Shown one piece after another: positions 52,604 to 62,369 of a DNA stretch of 64,000 nt (position 1 is the stretch's first letter; every line of letters starts with the position of its first letter). The stretch spans positions 21,663 through 85,662 of the forward strand of contig NZ_JBBKTX010000022.1 in assembly GCF_044962685.1 (NCBI RefSeq). Direction: 5' to 3'. The notes under the pieces were generated by a model, which was given only the letters and a program-made list of their open reading frames with translations, had not been told where the DNA came from and did not search any database. The position numbers were made by a program, and so were the translations under genes. This DNA is from Oceanobacter antarcticus (lineage in GTDB: Bacteria > Pseudomonadota > Gammaproteobacteria > Pseudomonadales > Oceanobacteraceae).

Positions 52604-54246
52604 GAAGCTGGCTCCTGGAGCAAGCGGGTAAAGTTGTTCTTCAGGCGCTGGAAGCGCTCAAATCGTTCATCGGTATTGCCAACGACGCCAATACGCTGAA
52701 ACAGTGGCCGGCATTGAAACAACAGTTGGCGGCGCTGATCCTGTGAACAAGGGCCGTAATGGATCAGGCTGACCCGCACCTGAATGGCGTTCAGCAAGAC
52801 GCTGACTCCGGCTTCGCTGTAGTCGGCGGCTTCATCAAACGCTTTCATGGCACGAATGTACTCACCCTGTTCATACAGGCTGACGCCTTCGGCGTTGACC
52901 TGATCACTGTGCTGGCGGATAGCGGCTTCATTCAGGGTATTGGCCTGCTGCTCAACCCGTGCTTGCTGGGCAGCGCTGAGAGTCATGCCCTTGACGGTAC
53001 GGAGCAGGTCTTCGGCCCGTACATGTTCGCCGCACTGAATCATGGTTGAGGTCAGCGACAAGGCATCGTCGGCATCGGGTACTTCCATCTCCCGGAACAG
53101 GTGTTCTGCTGCATTCAGCCGCAGTAAGCCACGTTCCAGCAAGCCCATTGCATGGCAGATACGCGCTTGGGCCAGTACTCCGGCGTATTTTAAAGCGATG
53201 CTTTGACTGAAGTCCTGTTGCAGATCCGTCAGTACACGCTGCACTTTATCGCCGAGGCGCTTGTATGTCACCTTGTCTGATTCGATTAATGGCAGGGCGG
53301 CATCGGCGTAGTTGAGGTAGGCATCGATGCTCTTGTAGCAGGAATGACGTCCCAGTCGCACCGCTTGTTCAAAAGCGCTGGCGGCGACTTGCCACTCCTG
53401 GTTTTGCAGTGCCAGCTGTCCGAGTTCGCGCTGTCGCAATACCGCTCTGGGAGAAATCTCGACCGCTTTGACCAATAATTTCTGCGCATAGACCTGGTCG
53501 CCCAGCGAGAGGTAGATACGGGCCATCCAGTCGTAGCATTGCACATGCCGGGGTTGGCGTCGGAGGGTTTCTTTCAGGAGCGCCAGGGCGCTGAGGGAAT
53601 CTCCCAGTTTGTGCATGCAGATGGCCTGGCCCAGCCGCGCCCAGGAGTGAAAGTGCTGGTTTAACACCATAGAGTAGACCCGAATGGCGTTGTTGTATTC
53701 TTCCTGATGGATGTACAGCGGCCCCAGACCTCGTGAGACCAATGCCATCATCCGTGGTTGTGATGCGATCAGGCGTTCTGCTTCCGCAATGGCTTCCTGG
53801 GTTTTTCCGGCATCCATCAATTGATGCATGCTGGCCATGATGCGACGCCCCTGCATGATGCGGCCAAGCCGCTGACTGAGGGATTTTAGGGTGATGGGTT
53901 TGGTGATGTAGGAATCCGGTTCATATTCCAGTGCCCCCATGACCATATCCGAGGCATTTTCTCCGGTCACCATGATGAAAATTGAACGCGCCCGCAGACG
54001 TTTGGTGTAACGGGCTTCTTCCAGCACCTGTTGGCCGTCCTTGCCCCTGCCCAGATTATAATCAGAGAGCACCAGATCGTAATCGGTGTCGTTGATCATC
54101 ATGATGGCCTGATCTCCGTCGACTGCGGTATCGATTCTCTCTGCCCCCAGTTCGGTCAACATGCGTTTCATGATACTGCGCGAATCCACCAGATCATCAA
54201 TGACCAGAATACGCTGATTGCTGAGGTTAAGATTAGAAGACGACAT
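52600..54246 (-). CDS. Response regulator with C-terminal TPR-like region
   Basis: 548 residues. The receiver domain (about 10-130) has acidic residues in LVIDDLVDSR, phospho-acceptor Asp62 in LVLSDYNLG, Thr in IMVTGENASD and Lys in SYITKPI. The remainder is helical with tetratricopeptide-like repeats (about 150-480, such as VYSMVLNQHFHSWARLGQA and AVEISPRAVLRQRELGQLA). There is no DNA-binding or enzymatic output domain, so output by protein-protein contact is inferred. Paired with the kinase at 51962. Confidence 0.88.
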   Translation of the reverse strand: MSSSNLNLSNQRILVIDDLVDSRSIMKRMLTELGAERIDTAVDGDQAIMMINDTDYDLVLSDYNLGRGKDGQQVLEEARYTKRLRARSIFIMVTGENASDMVMGALEYEPDSYITKPITLKSLSQRLGRIMQGRRIMASMHQLMDAGKTQEAIAEAERLIASQPRMMALVSRGLGPLYIHQEEYNNAIRVYSMVLNQHFHSWARLGQAICMHKLGDSLSALALLKETLRRQPRHVQCYDWMARIYLSLGDQVYAQKLLVKAVEISPRAVLRQRELGQLALQNQEWQVAASAFEQAVRLGRHSCYKSIDAYLNYADAALPLIESDKVTYKRLGDKVQRVLTDLQQDFSQSIALKYAGVLAQARICHAMGLLERGLLRLNAAEHLFREMEVPDADDALSLTSTMIQCGEHVRAEDLLRTVKGMTLSAAQQARVEQQANTLNEAAIRQHSDQVNAEGVSLYEQGEYIRAMKAFDEAADYSEAGVSVLLNAIQVRVSLIHYGPCSQDQRRQLLFQCRPLFQRIGVVGNTDERFERFQRLKNNFTRLLQEPAS

Positions 54247-54358
54247 GCAACACCCTGTAGTTGATTTAAAGAGTGTAGCAAAGGCTGGTTGCTATAAGAC
54301 TTGCCTGTAAAAGTACAGGTCGTACACTGCGGTTTTCAATTTCTGTCAGTGAGGATCC

Positions 54359-55264
54359 GTGAAACAGATTGCCGGATATTTGATGATTGTCCTTGTCCGC
54401 TTGTTGGGGCTGTTATCGCTGGGGATGGCGCAACGTATTGGCCGGATTCTGGGCTGGTCGCTATGGATCCGGCGGACACGGGCGCGAGAAGTAGCGCGGG
54501 TTAATCTGGCGCTGACATACCCGCACCTGAGTGAACAGGAGCGGAATCAGATGCTCCGGAATACCTTGAGACACAACGGTATGGTGGGCACCGAAATGGG
54601 GGTGTTCTGGGGTAAGGAGATCAGCGATGTGCTTGGGCTGATACGGCAAGTGCACAATTCGCAGCTATTGGACGAAGCGTTGGCCGATACACGCGGACTG
54701 TTGATTTTGGCACCTCATATCGGTAACTGGGAGCAACTGAACATGTATCTCAGTGACCGTTGTCGGCTCACCATTATGTTCAAACCAGCAAAAAACCCTT
54801 ATTTTGATGAGTGGATGCGCAGGCGTCGGGAAAAAGGCGGAGCAACACTGGTGCCGACCACCGCCAGTGGCGTCAGGACGTTGTTCAAGACGTTACAAAA
54901 AGGCGGCGTCGCAGGTTTTTTACCCGATCAGGAGCCGCAGCGTCGCAGCGGTGTGATGGTGCCCTTTATGGGTGTGCCGACGTTGACGCCGCGTATGCCC
55001 TACGAGTTGTTGCAGCGTACCGGTGCCAGGGCCGTGATGGCGTATGCACTGCGGCGACCGGATGCCAGCGGCTTTGATATCCACTTTATTGAACCGGACG
55101 CCGAGATTTACAGCGACAATGCTGAAGCCGCCTGTGCGGCACTGAATCGCAGTGTTGAGCAGGTGGTTGCCGCTGCCCCGGAGCAATACCAGTGGACTTA
55201 CAAACGTTTCAAACGTCAGCCGGACGGCATTCCCAGCCCGTATGCGGCTGCCGGAGTTCCTTGA
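54359..55264 (+). CDS. lpxL: Lipid A lauroyl acyltransferase, LpxL/HtrB family
   Basis: 301 residues from a GTG behind GAGGATCC. There is one N-terminal hydrophobic segment, then LLILAPHIGNWEQL (HX4E motif) and GFLPDQEPQRRSGVMVPFMG, both hallmarks of late lipid A acyltransferases. It adds a secondary acyl chain to lipid A in the inner membrane. In Pseudomonas an htrB gene holds the same place between glyQ and trkA. It could be LpxL or LpxM by activity. Confidence 0.85.
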   Translation: MKQIAGYLMIVLVRLLGLLSLGMAQRIGRILGWSLWIRRTRAREVARVNLALTYPHLSEQERNQMLRNTLRHNGMVGTEMGVFWGKEISDVLGLIRQVHNSQLLDEALADTRGLLILAPHIGNWEQLNMYLSDRCRLTIMFKPAKNPYFDEWMRRRREKGGATLVPTTASGVRTLFKTLQKGGVAGFLPDQEPQRRSGVMVPFMGVPTLTPRMPYELLQRTGARAVMAYALRRPDASGFDIHFIEPDAEIYSDNAEAACAALNRSVEQVVAAAPEQYQWTYKRFKRQPDGIPSPYAAAGVP

Positions 55265-55301
55265 TTAGGTGCCGGGCAGCCGGGCAGAGGGTAGGTAATA
55301 A

Positions 55302-56750
55302 TCAGCCGCGCCAGAACGCGGGGCTGATCAGCACCAGCAAGGTAAAAATTTCCAGTCGTCCGAGCAGCATGGTCAGGGCGCAAATCCACTTTGCGGCATC
55401 GCTGATATCACCGTAGTGAGTGGCCACTTCGCCGAGGCCGGGGCCAAGATTGTTGAGGCAAGCACCGACAGCAGAGAAGGCCGTCACATGGTCAAGCCCG
55501 GTGGCCAGTAACAACAGCATCATCACCATGTAGGTCATCACGTACAGGGCAAAAAATCCCCATACTGCTTCCAGTACCCGCTCAGGAACCGGTTGGCGGC
55601 CAATCTTGACCGGAATCACGGCGTTGGGGTGAATCAGGCGATTAATTTCACGATTGCCCTGCTTGAAAATCAGCAGCACCCGAATCACCTTCATGCCACC
55701 GCCGGTTGATCCGGCACAGCCGCCAATAAACGCCATCATAAACAGCAACACCGGCAGGAAGATCGGCCAGACAGAAAAGTCGGCGGTAGCGAAGCCCGTG
55801 GTCGTGGCGACCGAGACGGTTTCGAAAATACCGTAACGAATGGCCTCTGGCAGCTCGTAGGTATTGGTCAGCCAGAGCGCCGGAATGGTCAGGCCAATAC
55901 CGCCCGCCATCACGGCAAAAAAGAACTTCAGTTCGGAGTCGCGGAGAAAATGGATCAGCGAATGATAGCGCCAGGCATAAAAATGCAGGGCAAAATTGAG
56001 TGATGAAATCAGCATGAAAAATACCGCAATCATCTCAATCGTGGCGCTGTTAAAGTAGCCCATGGAGGCGTCGTGGGTCGAAAAGCCACCAATCGCAACC
56101 GTAGCGAAACTGTGACCAATGGCATCAAAAGGCGTCATGCCCGCAAGCCAGTAACCCAGCGCACAGGCGATGGTCAGGCTGAGGTAAATATACCAAAGCG
56201 CCTTGGCCGTTTCGGTAATACGGGGAGTCAGTTTCGAGTCTTTTAACGGCCCCGGAGTTTCGGCCCGGAACAACTGCATGCCACCGATACCGAGCATCGG
56301 CAACACCGCCACCGCCAGCACGATAATCCCCATACCGCCCAGCCACTGCAGCTGCTGGCGATACCAGAGAATGCTTTTCGGCAGTTCATCCAGCCCGGTC
56401 ATAATGGTGGCCCCGGTGGTGGTCCAGCCGGATAGCGATTCAAAAAAGGCGTCGGTAAAGCTCAGTCCCGGATTTTCCGACAACATAAATGGAAACGAAC
56501 CCGACAGCGCCAGCACAATCCAGAACAGTACGGTAATGACGAACCCGTCCCGTGTGCGCAGGTCATGATGAACATGCCGTACTGGCAACCAGCACAGGAA
56601 ACCCAGGCCAAAAGTGAGACCCAGAGCGCTGATAAAAGCTTGCAGCGCGTCGTCGTGAAACCATATAGAGACCAGGATGGGGGGCAGCATGGTCAGGCTG
56701 AACAACATCAGAAAGATACCCAGTACCCGCGCAATCACGGAGATATGCAT
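55302..56750 (-). CDS. trkH: Trk potassium uptake channel subunit TrkH
   Basis: 482 residues from the ATG at 56750 (MHISVIARVLGIFLM), 25 bases after trkA; further upstream codons lie in the trkA end and are not conserved. Four repeated helix-pore-helix units contain selectivity-filter segments such as LSGWTTTGATIM, TVAIGGFSTHDASM, SVATTTGFATADF and VGACLNNLGPGLGE. It is gated by TrkA. Confidence 0.96.
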   Translation of the reverse strand: MHISVIARVLGIFLMLFSLTMLPPILVSIWFHDDALQAFISALGLTFGLGFLCWLPVRHVHHDLRTRDGFVITVLFWIVLALSGSFPFMLSENPGLSFTDAFFESLSGWTTTGATIMTGLDELPKSILWYRQQLQWLGGMGIIVLAVAVLPMLGIGGMQLFRAETPGPLKDSKLTPRITETAKALWYIYLSLTIACALGYWLAGMTPFDAIGHSFATVAIGGFSTHDASMGYFNSATIEMIAVFFMLISSLNFALHFYAWRYHSLIHFLRDSELKFFFAVMAGGIGLTIPALWLTNTYELPEAIRYGIFETVSVATTTGFATADFSVWPIFLPVLLFMMAFIGGCAGSTGGGMKVIRVLLIFKQGNREINRLIHPNAVIPVKIGRQPVPERVLEAVWGFFALYVMTYMVMMLLLLATGLDHVTAFSAVGACLNNLGPGLGEVATHYGDISDAAKWICALTMLLGRLEIFTLLVLISPAFWRG

Positions 56751-56775
56751 AATCCGGTTCGCCTTACATCTGTTA

Positions 56776-58149
56776 TTAGAAGAAACCCAGGCCAACCTGG
56801 AACAGTCGTTCCACATCGGCAATATGACGTTTGTCCATCACGAACAGAATGACGTGATCATCGGACTCCACGACCACTTCCGAGGTCGCCATAATTACTT
56901 CTTCACCACGCACGATGGCACCAATGGTGGTGCCTGGTGGCAGCTGGATTTCACGAATGGCCTTACCCACGACCTTGGAAGAGAGGCTGTCGCCGTGGGC
57001 GATGGCCTCAATGGCTTCGGCGGCACCGCGCCGTAACGAGTGGACGTTGACCACGTCGCCACGCCGGACGTGGGTTAACAGGCTGCCAATGGTGGCCTGC
57101 TGGGGAGAGATGGCGACGTCAATGGTGCCGCCCTGCACCAGGTCGACATAGGCGGCCTTGTTGATCAGAGTCATTACCTTGCGGGCACCAAGTCGCTTGG
57201 CCAGTAACGACGACATGATATTTACTTCATCATCGTTGGTGAGGGCGCAGAATACATCGGTATTCTCGATATTTTCTTCTTCCAGCAGCGCCTTGTCGGT
57301 GGCGCTGCCCATCAGCACAACGGCGCGGTTGAGGTTTTCGCTGAGAAAGCGGGCCCGTGCCCGATCATGCTCCAGCAGCTTGATGTGGTAATCCTTTTCC
57401 AGCGCCCGTGCGAGTCGATAACCAATGTTGCCACCACCGGCAATAATAATGCGCTTGTAGGAATCTTCGCTGCGGCGCAGCTCTGCCATTACCTTTTTGA
57501 TATGGGCGTTGGCAGCCACAAAGAACACTTCGTCATCGGCTTCGATGACGGTATCACCGGTCGGCTCAATCGCCTTGCCGCGCCGGAAGACAGCCGCCAC
57601 GCGGGTATCAACATCGGGCAAATGGCTTTTTAATTGCTGGATCGCCTGACCCACCAGCGGGCCACCGTAATAGGCTTTGACGGCCACCAGCTGCACCCGT
57701 TCGTCAGCAAAATCGAGTACCTGCAAGGCACCGGGGTATTCCAGCAAGCGGCGGATGTAGTTGGTAACCACTTGCTCCGGGGAAATCAGCACATCGATAG
57801 GAAAAGCATCAATGCGGAACAGATCTGGTTGCTTGAGATAAGCATTAGAGCGAATCCGGCTGATTTTGGTTGGTGTGCGGAACAGCGAGTAGGCCACCTG
57901 GCAGGCCACCATATTGGTTTCATCGGAGTTGGTAACGGCCACCAGCATGTCGGCATCGTCAGCCCCGGCTTCGCGCAAAACGTAGGGGTAAGAGCCATGG
58001 CCCGCAACGGTCTTGATGTCGATACGATCCTGCAGCTCGCGCAGCCGCACCTGGTCGGTATCCACCACCGTGATGTCATTGTGTTCAACAGCAAGGTTTT
58101 CAGCCAGTGTGCCGCCGACCTGGCCAGCCCCCAGAATAATAATTTTCAT
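56776..58149 (-). CDS. trkA: Trk system potassium regulatory subunit TrkA
   Basis: 457 residues with two RCK modules. The first NAD-binding motif is ILGAGQVGGTLAENL (about 4-18) and the second IIAGGGNIGYRLARALE (about 235-250), each followed by a TrkA-C domain. It binds nucleotides and opens TrkH. It lies between rsmB (2-base gap) and trkH, an order shared with Pseudomonas relatives. Confidence 0.97.
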   Translation of the reverse strand: MKIIILGAGQVGGTLAENLAVEHNDITVVDTDQVRLRELQDRIDIKTVAGHGSYPYVLREAGADDADMLVAVTNSDETNMVACQVAYSLFRTPTKISRIRSNAYLKQPDLFRIDAFPIDVLISPEQVVTNYIRRLLEYPGALQVLDFADERVQLVAVKAYYGGPLVGQAIQQLKSHLPDVDTRVAAVFRRGKAIEPTGDTVIEADDEVFFVAANAHIKKVMAELRRSEDSYKRIIIAGGGNIGYRLARALEKDYHIKLLEHDRARARFLSENLNRAVVLMGSATDKALLEEENIENTDVFCALTNDDEVNIMSSLLAKRLGARKVMTLINKAAYVDLVQGGTIDVAISPQQATIGSLLTHVRRGDVVNVHSLRRGAAEAIEAIAHGDSLSSKVVGKAIREIQLPPGTTIGAIVRGEEVIMATSEVVVESDDHVILFVMDKRHIADVERLFQVGLGFF

Positions 58150-58151
58150 GG

Positions 58152-59528
58152 CTACACAGAGTCCCCATGTTCAGTGGCGGATGCGGTTGTCACCTGTTTG
58201 TGTAACAACGCCAGATAAAAGCCATCGCTGCTGTCCGCAGTCGGGAACAGCTGGCGTCCGGCATTACAGGCCGTTCCCCATGGCTTGTCCAGTGGCAAAA
58301 TACGGGCTTCGCCTGCGATGTTGATCTGCGTCCGTTGTACAAAGGCTTCAATTTGCTGGCTGTTTTCCTGTGGCAATACTGAGCAAGTGGCATACAGCAG
58401 TCGACCACCGGGTTTCAGCATCCGCCAGCAGGCATCCAGCAGCTGCGCTTGTAGCTCGACCAATGGGTCAATATCTTCCCGTCGCCGCAACAGCTTGATA
58501 TCCGGGTGACGACGAATCACGCCGGTGGCGGAACAGGGGGCGTCCAGCAAGATGGCATCGAACAGCTCGCCATCCCACCAGCGATCTGTATCGCCGACGT
58601 CGGCACTGATGAGTTGGGCGGAGAGTTTCAGACGAGCAAGATTTTCTTCGACTCTGACCATGCGGCCGGGTTCGAGATCGACGGCGGTCAGATTAATATC
58701 GGCCAGTTCCAGCAGGTGGCAGGTTTTACCACCGGGAGCCGCGCAGGCATCCAGAATCCGTTCGCCATCCTCGGGTGCGAGCAACTCGGCGGCCAGCTGG
58801 GCGGCTTCGTCTTGCACACTGACATCGCCGTCGGCAAAGCCGGGCAGGGTGGTGACATCACAGCGGTCGCGCAGATAAATCCCCTGATGGGAGAACGGTG
58901 CCGGGCGAGCCTCGATCCCTTGTGCCTGCAGTTGCGCTAAATAGGCGTCGCGTTCAACGTGGCGGCGGTTTACCCGCAAGCAGAGCGGTGGCAGCTGGTT
59001 GTTGTTGTGCAGAATATCAGACCATTGTGCTGGCCAGGCTTTGGTCAGCATTTTTACCAGCCACTTGGGGTGGCTGGTGGCGGTCACCGGGTTGTCGGCC
59101 AGTTGCGCTGACAGCAGCGCTTGTTCGCGTTGATAGCGGCGCAGGCAGGCGTTGATCACCACTCTGGCTTGGCCGTGGCCCAGTTCGTCACAGGCATCAA
59201 CGGTGGCGTGCACTGCGGCGTGGGCCGCCTTGTGCTGGATTTCCAGCTGGTACAAGCCGACGATCAGCAGGCAGTGCATGACTTCCTGTTCATCGTTGAA
59301 GGCATTGTTGAGCAATATTTTGGCGATGGCATTAAGGCGAAAATAATAACGACAACTCCCCAGCAGCAAGTCGCGCAGAAAACCGCGATCGACGTCATCA
59401 ACCTGGCCTTCCAGCGTTGGCAGCAAGGTATTCAGTGACTGGCCGCCTTCGACCAGATACAGACCAATAGCGGCCAAGGCGCGAGGATCACGGGTTGGCG
59501 TAGACAGCAGGGGGTGAGTTCGGCTCAA
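58152..59528 (-). CDS. rsmB: 16S rRNA (cytosine-967-C5)-methyltransferase RsmB
   Basis: 458 residues. The N-terminal NusB-like domain (about 15-150) is followed by a SAM-dependent methyltransferase. SAM motif I is ILDACAAPGGKTCHLLEL. The catalytic pair of cysteines lies in LLDAPCSATGVIRRHPDI and LLYATCSVLPQEN. It methylates C967 of 16S rRNA. Its start overlaps the fmt stop by 4 bases. Confidence 0.96.
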   Translation of the reverse strand: MSRTHPLLSTPTRDPRALAAIGLYLVEGGQSLNTLLPTLEGQVDDVDRGFLRDLLLGSCRYYFRLNAIAKILLNNAFNDEQEVMHCLLIVGLYQLEIQHKAAHAAVHATVDACDELGHGQARVVINACLRRYQREQALLSAQLADNPVTATSHPKWLVKMLTKAWPAQWSDILHNNNQLPPLCLRVNRRHVERDAYLAQLQAQGIEARPAPFSHQGIYLRDRCDVTTLPGFADGDVSVQDEAAQLAAELLAPEDGERILDACAAPGGKTCHLLELADINLTAVDLEPGRMVRVEENLARLKLSAQLISADVGDTDRWWDGELFDAILLDAPCSATGVIRRHPDIKLLRRREDIDPLVELQAQLLDACWRMLKPGGRLLYATCSVLPQENSQQIEAFVQRTQINIAGEARILPLDKPWGTACNAGRQLFPTADSSDGFYLALLHKQVTTASATEHGDSV

Positions 59529-60550
59529 AGGGAGGACGCCAGTACGTAGTTGGGTTGAAACAGCTGCGGCTGACCATTAATGACGTCGGCCACATTCATG
59601 GGTTTTTTGCCTGCCAGTTGCACACGGGTCAGCCGTAGCAGACCTTCGGCACAGGCGATGTCCAGCCCTTCATGACTGACTGCTACTATGGTGCCAGGAG
59701 CAGAGCCAGAGTTTCCAGGCGGTGCCGGTGTCATGGATGCCTCTGCACCCTCTGCATCCTCTGCACCATTTGCTGGTTGCAGCGTGTTGGTCGTTAGCGA
59801 CGTGGCCGCCAATACCCGGATGCGCTCGTTACCGAGCAGGGTGTAGGCCATCGGGAAAGGATTAAAGGCGCGCACCCTTAGTGCCAGCTCATCCGCTGGT
59901 TGTTGCCAGTCGATCAGCGCTTCTTCCTTGGTCAGCTTGTGGGCATAGTTGGCGAGGGCGTTATTCTGCTTTTCCGGCATCAGGGTTCCGGCTTCGAGCT
60001 GGTGCAGCGTTGCCAGTAGCACCGGCGGGCCGATGGCGGCCAGTCGGTCGTGCAAGCTGCCGCCGGTATCATCACTGAGGATGCCGGTAGTGACTTTGCT
60101 TAACATGTCGCCGGTATCTAGGCCGACATCCATCTGCATGATGGTGATGCCCGTGAGTTTGTCGCCCGCTTCGATGCAGCGCTGAATCGGTGCGGCACCG
60201 CGCCAGCGTGGTAGCAAGGAGGCATGGACGTTGAGACAGCCGTACTTCGGGGTATCCAGTACGACGTTGGGCAGAATCAGGCCATAGGCAACCACAATCA
60301 TCACATCGGCGTTTAAGGCGGCGAGCTGCTCGACGCTTGCAGGCGTCTTGAAGTTCAGCGGCTGCAATACCGGCAGGTGGTGTTGCAGCGCCAACTGCTT
60401 GACCGGGCTGGGCTGCAGTTTTTTGCCACGTCCGGCGGGACGATCCGGCTGACTGTAAACACCAACAATGTCATGTTCGCTGGCGATCAGCGCGTGCAGA
60501 TGGGTCGCGGCAAAATCCGGCGTACCAGCAAAGACGATGCGCAGCGCCAT
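59525..60550 (-). CDS. fmt: Methionyl-tRNA formyltransferase
   Basis: 341 residues, longer than the common 310-320. The formyl-transfer core has VVAYGLILPNVVLDTPKYG, LNVHASLLPRWRGAAPIQR and TGITIMQMDVGLDTGDML. The extra length is a Gly/Ala/Glu/Pro-rich insert (about 256-287, with AEDAEGAEASMTPAPPG) at the C-terminal domain. It formylates initiator Met-tRNA. It overlaps def by one base and works with it in the initiation cycle. Confidence 0.96.
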   Translation of the reverse strand: MALRIVFAGTPDFAATHLHALIASEHDIVGVYSQPDRPAGRGKKLQPSPVKQLALQHHLPVLQPLNFKTPASVEQLAALNADVMIVVAYGLILPNVVLDTPKYGCLNVHASLLPRWRGAAPIQRCIEAGDKLTGITIMQMDVGLDTGDMLSKVTTGILSDDTGGSLHDRLAAIGPPVLLATLHQLEAGTLMPEKQNNALANYAHKLTKEEALIDWQQPADELALRVRAFNPFPMAYTLLGNERIRVLAATSLTTNTLQPANGAEDAEGAEASMTPAPPGNSGSAPGTIVAVSHEGLDIACAEGLLRLTRVQLAGKKPMNVADVINGQPQLFQPNYVLASSL

Positions 60551-61071
60551 CAGCGTTTGCCCTGGCGTGCTTCAGCCTTATGCTTTTTCTCCAGCTTGTC
60601 CTTGATGCGATTACGCTTCAGCGGCGAAATGTAATCGACCATCAGCTTGCCTTCGAGGTGATCGACTTCATGCTGGATACAGACCGCCAACAGGCCGGTA
60701 CACTCCAGCTCGAACGGCTGGCCGTCCTTGTCGATTGCCGTGACCAGGCAGTGCTCAATGCGGGTAACATCTTCATAAAACCCCGGCACCGACAGGCAAC
60801 CTTCCTGCATGGTTTCCAGCTCCCCTTCGAGGACCTGGATCTCAGGATTGATAAACACCAGCGGTTCGGTCTTGTCTTCGCTCACATCAATCGTAATGAT
60901 GCGCTCGTGGACATTAACCTGCGTCGCAGCCAGACCAATGCCGGGTGCGTCGTACATGGTGTCGAACATATTGTTGATGATCGTGCGGATACGCTCATCA
61001 ACCTGTGTGACCGGCGCGGCGACAGTGCGCAAACGTGGGTCGGGATACTCAAGTATTTCCAGAATGGCCAT
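60550..61071 (-). CDS. def: Peptide deformylase
   Basis: 173 residues. All three motifs are present: GIGLAATQ, EGCLSVPG and QHEVDHLEGKL, which supply the Cys and two His that bind the metal. It removes the formyl group from new proteins. It is the first gene of the def-fmt-rsmB-trkA-trkH run, divergent from the LysM gene across 157 bases. Confidence 0.97.
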   Translation of the reverse strand: MAILEILEYPDPRLRTVAAPVTQVDERIRTIINNMFDTMYDAPGIGLAATQVNVHERIITIDVSEDKTEPLVFINPEIQVLEGELETMQEGCLSVPGFYEDVTRIEHCLVTAIDKDGQPFELECTGLLAVCIQHEVDHLEGKLMVDYISPLKRNRIKDKLEKKHKAEARQGKR

Positions 61072-61228
61072 AGATCAACTGTGCTTATAGAACTTGATGG
61101 TGGTGGCTTGTTAAACTTGCCCGGTTGCAACTTCCGGCACGGGCTGGTGTTAACCTGTCCAGCTTAGCCTGCCACCACCCCGGTGAATACGATTAACGTT
61201 AGTATCGGAATGATAAAGGGAATAGAGG

Positions 61229-62284
61229 ATGAGCAAAACCATCAAGCGCCTGCTGTTTGCCGCGCTGATTTGTGTAACGGCGAATGTTTCGGCGTTGCAG
61301 CTGTTGCCGAACGCACCTCAGGAGTACGTGGTTGTGAAAGGCGATACCCTTTGGGATATTTCTGCTCGCTATACCAACAACCCTTGGAAGTGGCCGGAAA
61401 TCTGGTATCAGAACCCGCAAATCAGCAATCCTCACCTGATTTTTCCGGGTGATGTGATTGGTCTGGTTACCATCGACGGTCAGACCCGCGTCAGTGTGGT
61501 TAGCCGGGGGGACGCCAGTCGCACGGTGAAACTCAGCCCCGGCATGGTCAAATTGCAGCCAACGGCACGGATAGAATCGATTGAATCGGCGATTCCGGCG
61601 ATTCCGGCTGGGGCCATCCGCAGTTATCTGCGCGAGCACCGGGTCGTTGATGGTGAAATCTTGCGTAATTCGCCGCGTATTCTGTCGGGTGTTGATGACC
61701 ATTTGCTGATGGGCGCTGGCAGCTCTGTGTATGCCCGTGGTGATTTCAAACTCCACAACGCCAATGCGTTTGGCATTTTCCGCCAGGGCCAGCTGTATAA
61801 AGATCCCGAGACCGACGAAATTCTGGGCCTTGAGGCCATCGATATTGGTCTGGCACGAGTGATTGCCCGTGATGACGACATTGCCACCATTGAACTGGAT
61901 CGGACTTATCAGCAAGTGGCCGTGGGTGACGTGTTGCTGCCGACCGAAGACCGTGAGCTGGTGACCCAGTTTTTCCCCAAAAGCCCCGAACATAAGGTCG
62001 TCGGTCAGATTCTGGCGGTATCCGGTGGTGTTTCCCAGGTCGGACAGTTTGATGTGGTGGTATTAAACCGGGGTGAGCGCGACTACCTTGAGCCGGGCGA
62101 TGTACTGGTGATCAACAAAGCCGGTGCGGTAGTTTTTGACCGGGTCGCGGATGAAAAAGTCCGCATGCCGGAAGAGCGTGCTGGCACCATGATGGTGTTC
62201 CGCACTTTCGAAAAACTGTCCTACGCGCTGATCATGCGGGCGACACGTCCGCTGCGGGTCGGGGACAAGTTCGTTAATCCCTGA
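61229..62284 (+). CDS. LysM peptidoglycan-binding domain protein
   Basis: 351 residues. A signal peptide (MSKTIKRLLFAALICVTANV, cleavage near VSA-LQ) is followed by one LysM domain (about 30-80: YVVVKGDTLWDISARYTNN, WKWPEIWYQNPQI, IFPGDVIGL). The rest (about 100-351) is a conserved domain of unknown role. In Pseudomonas a LysM gene holds this same place between def and dprA. An envelope-associated, peptidoglycan-binding protein is expected. Confidence 0.9.
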   Translation: MSKTIKRLLFAALICVTANVSALQLLPNAPQEYVVVKGDTLWDISARYTNNPWKWPEIWYQNPQISNPHLIFPGDVIGLVTIDGQTRVSVVSRGDASRTVKLSPGMVKLQPTARIESIESAIPAIPAGAIRSYLREHRVVDGEILRNSPRILSGVDDHLLMGAGSSVYARGDFKLHNANAFGIFRQGQLYKDPETDEILGLEAIDIGLARVIARDDDIATIELDRTYQQVAVGDVLLPTEDRELVTQFFPKSPEHKVVGQILAVSGGVSQVGQFDVVVLNRGERDYLEPGDVLVINKAGAVVFDRVADEKVRMPEERAGTMMVFRTFEKLSYALIMRATRPLRVGDKFVNP

Positions 62285-62369
62285 CATCCGCCGGCAGCAG
62301 GGCTGGCATCAAGCGTAAAAACCTCAACAAAGCATCGCCCTGACCTCAGGGCGTCAAGGAGCAACGCTC

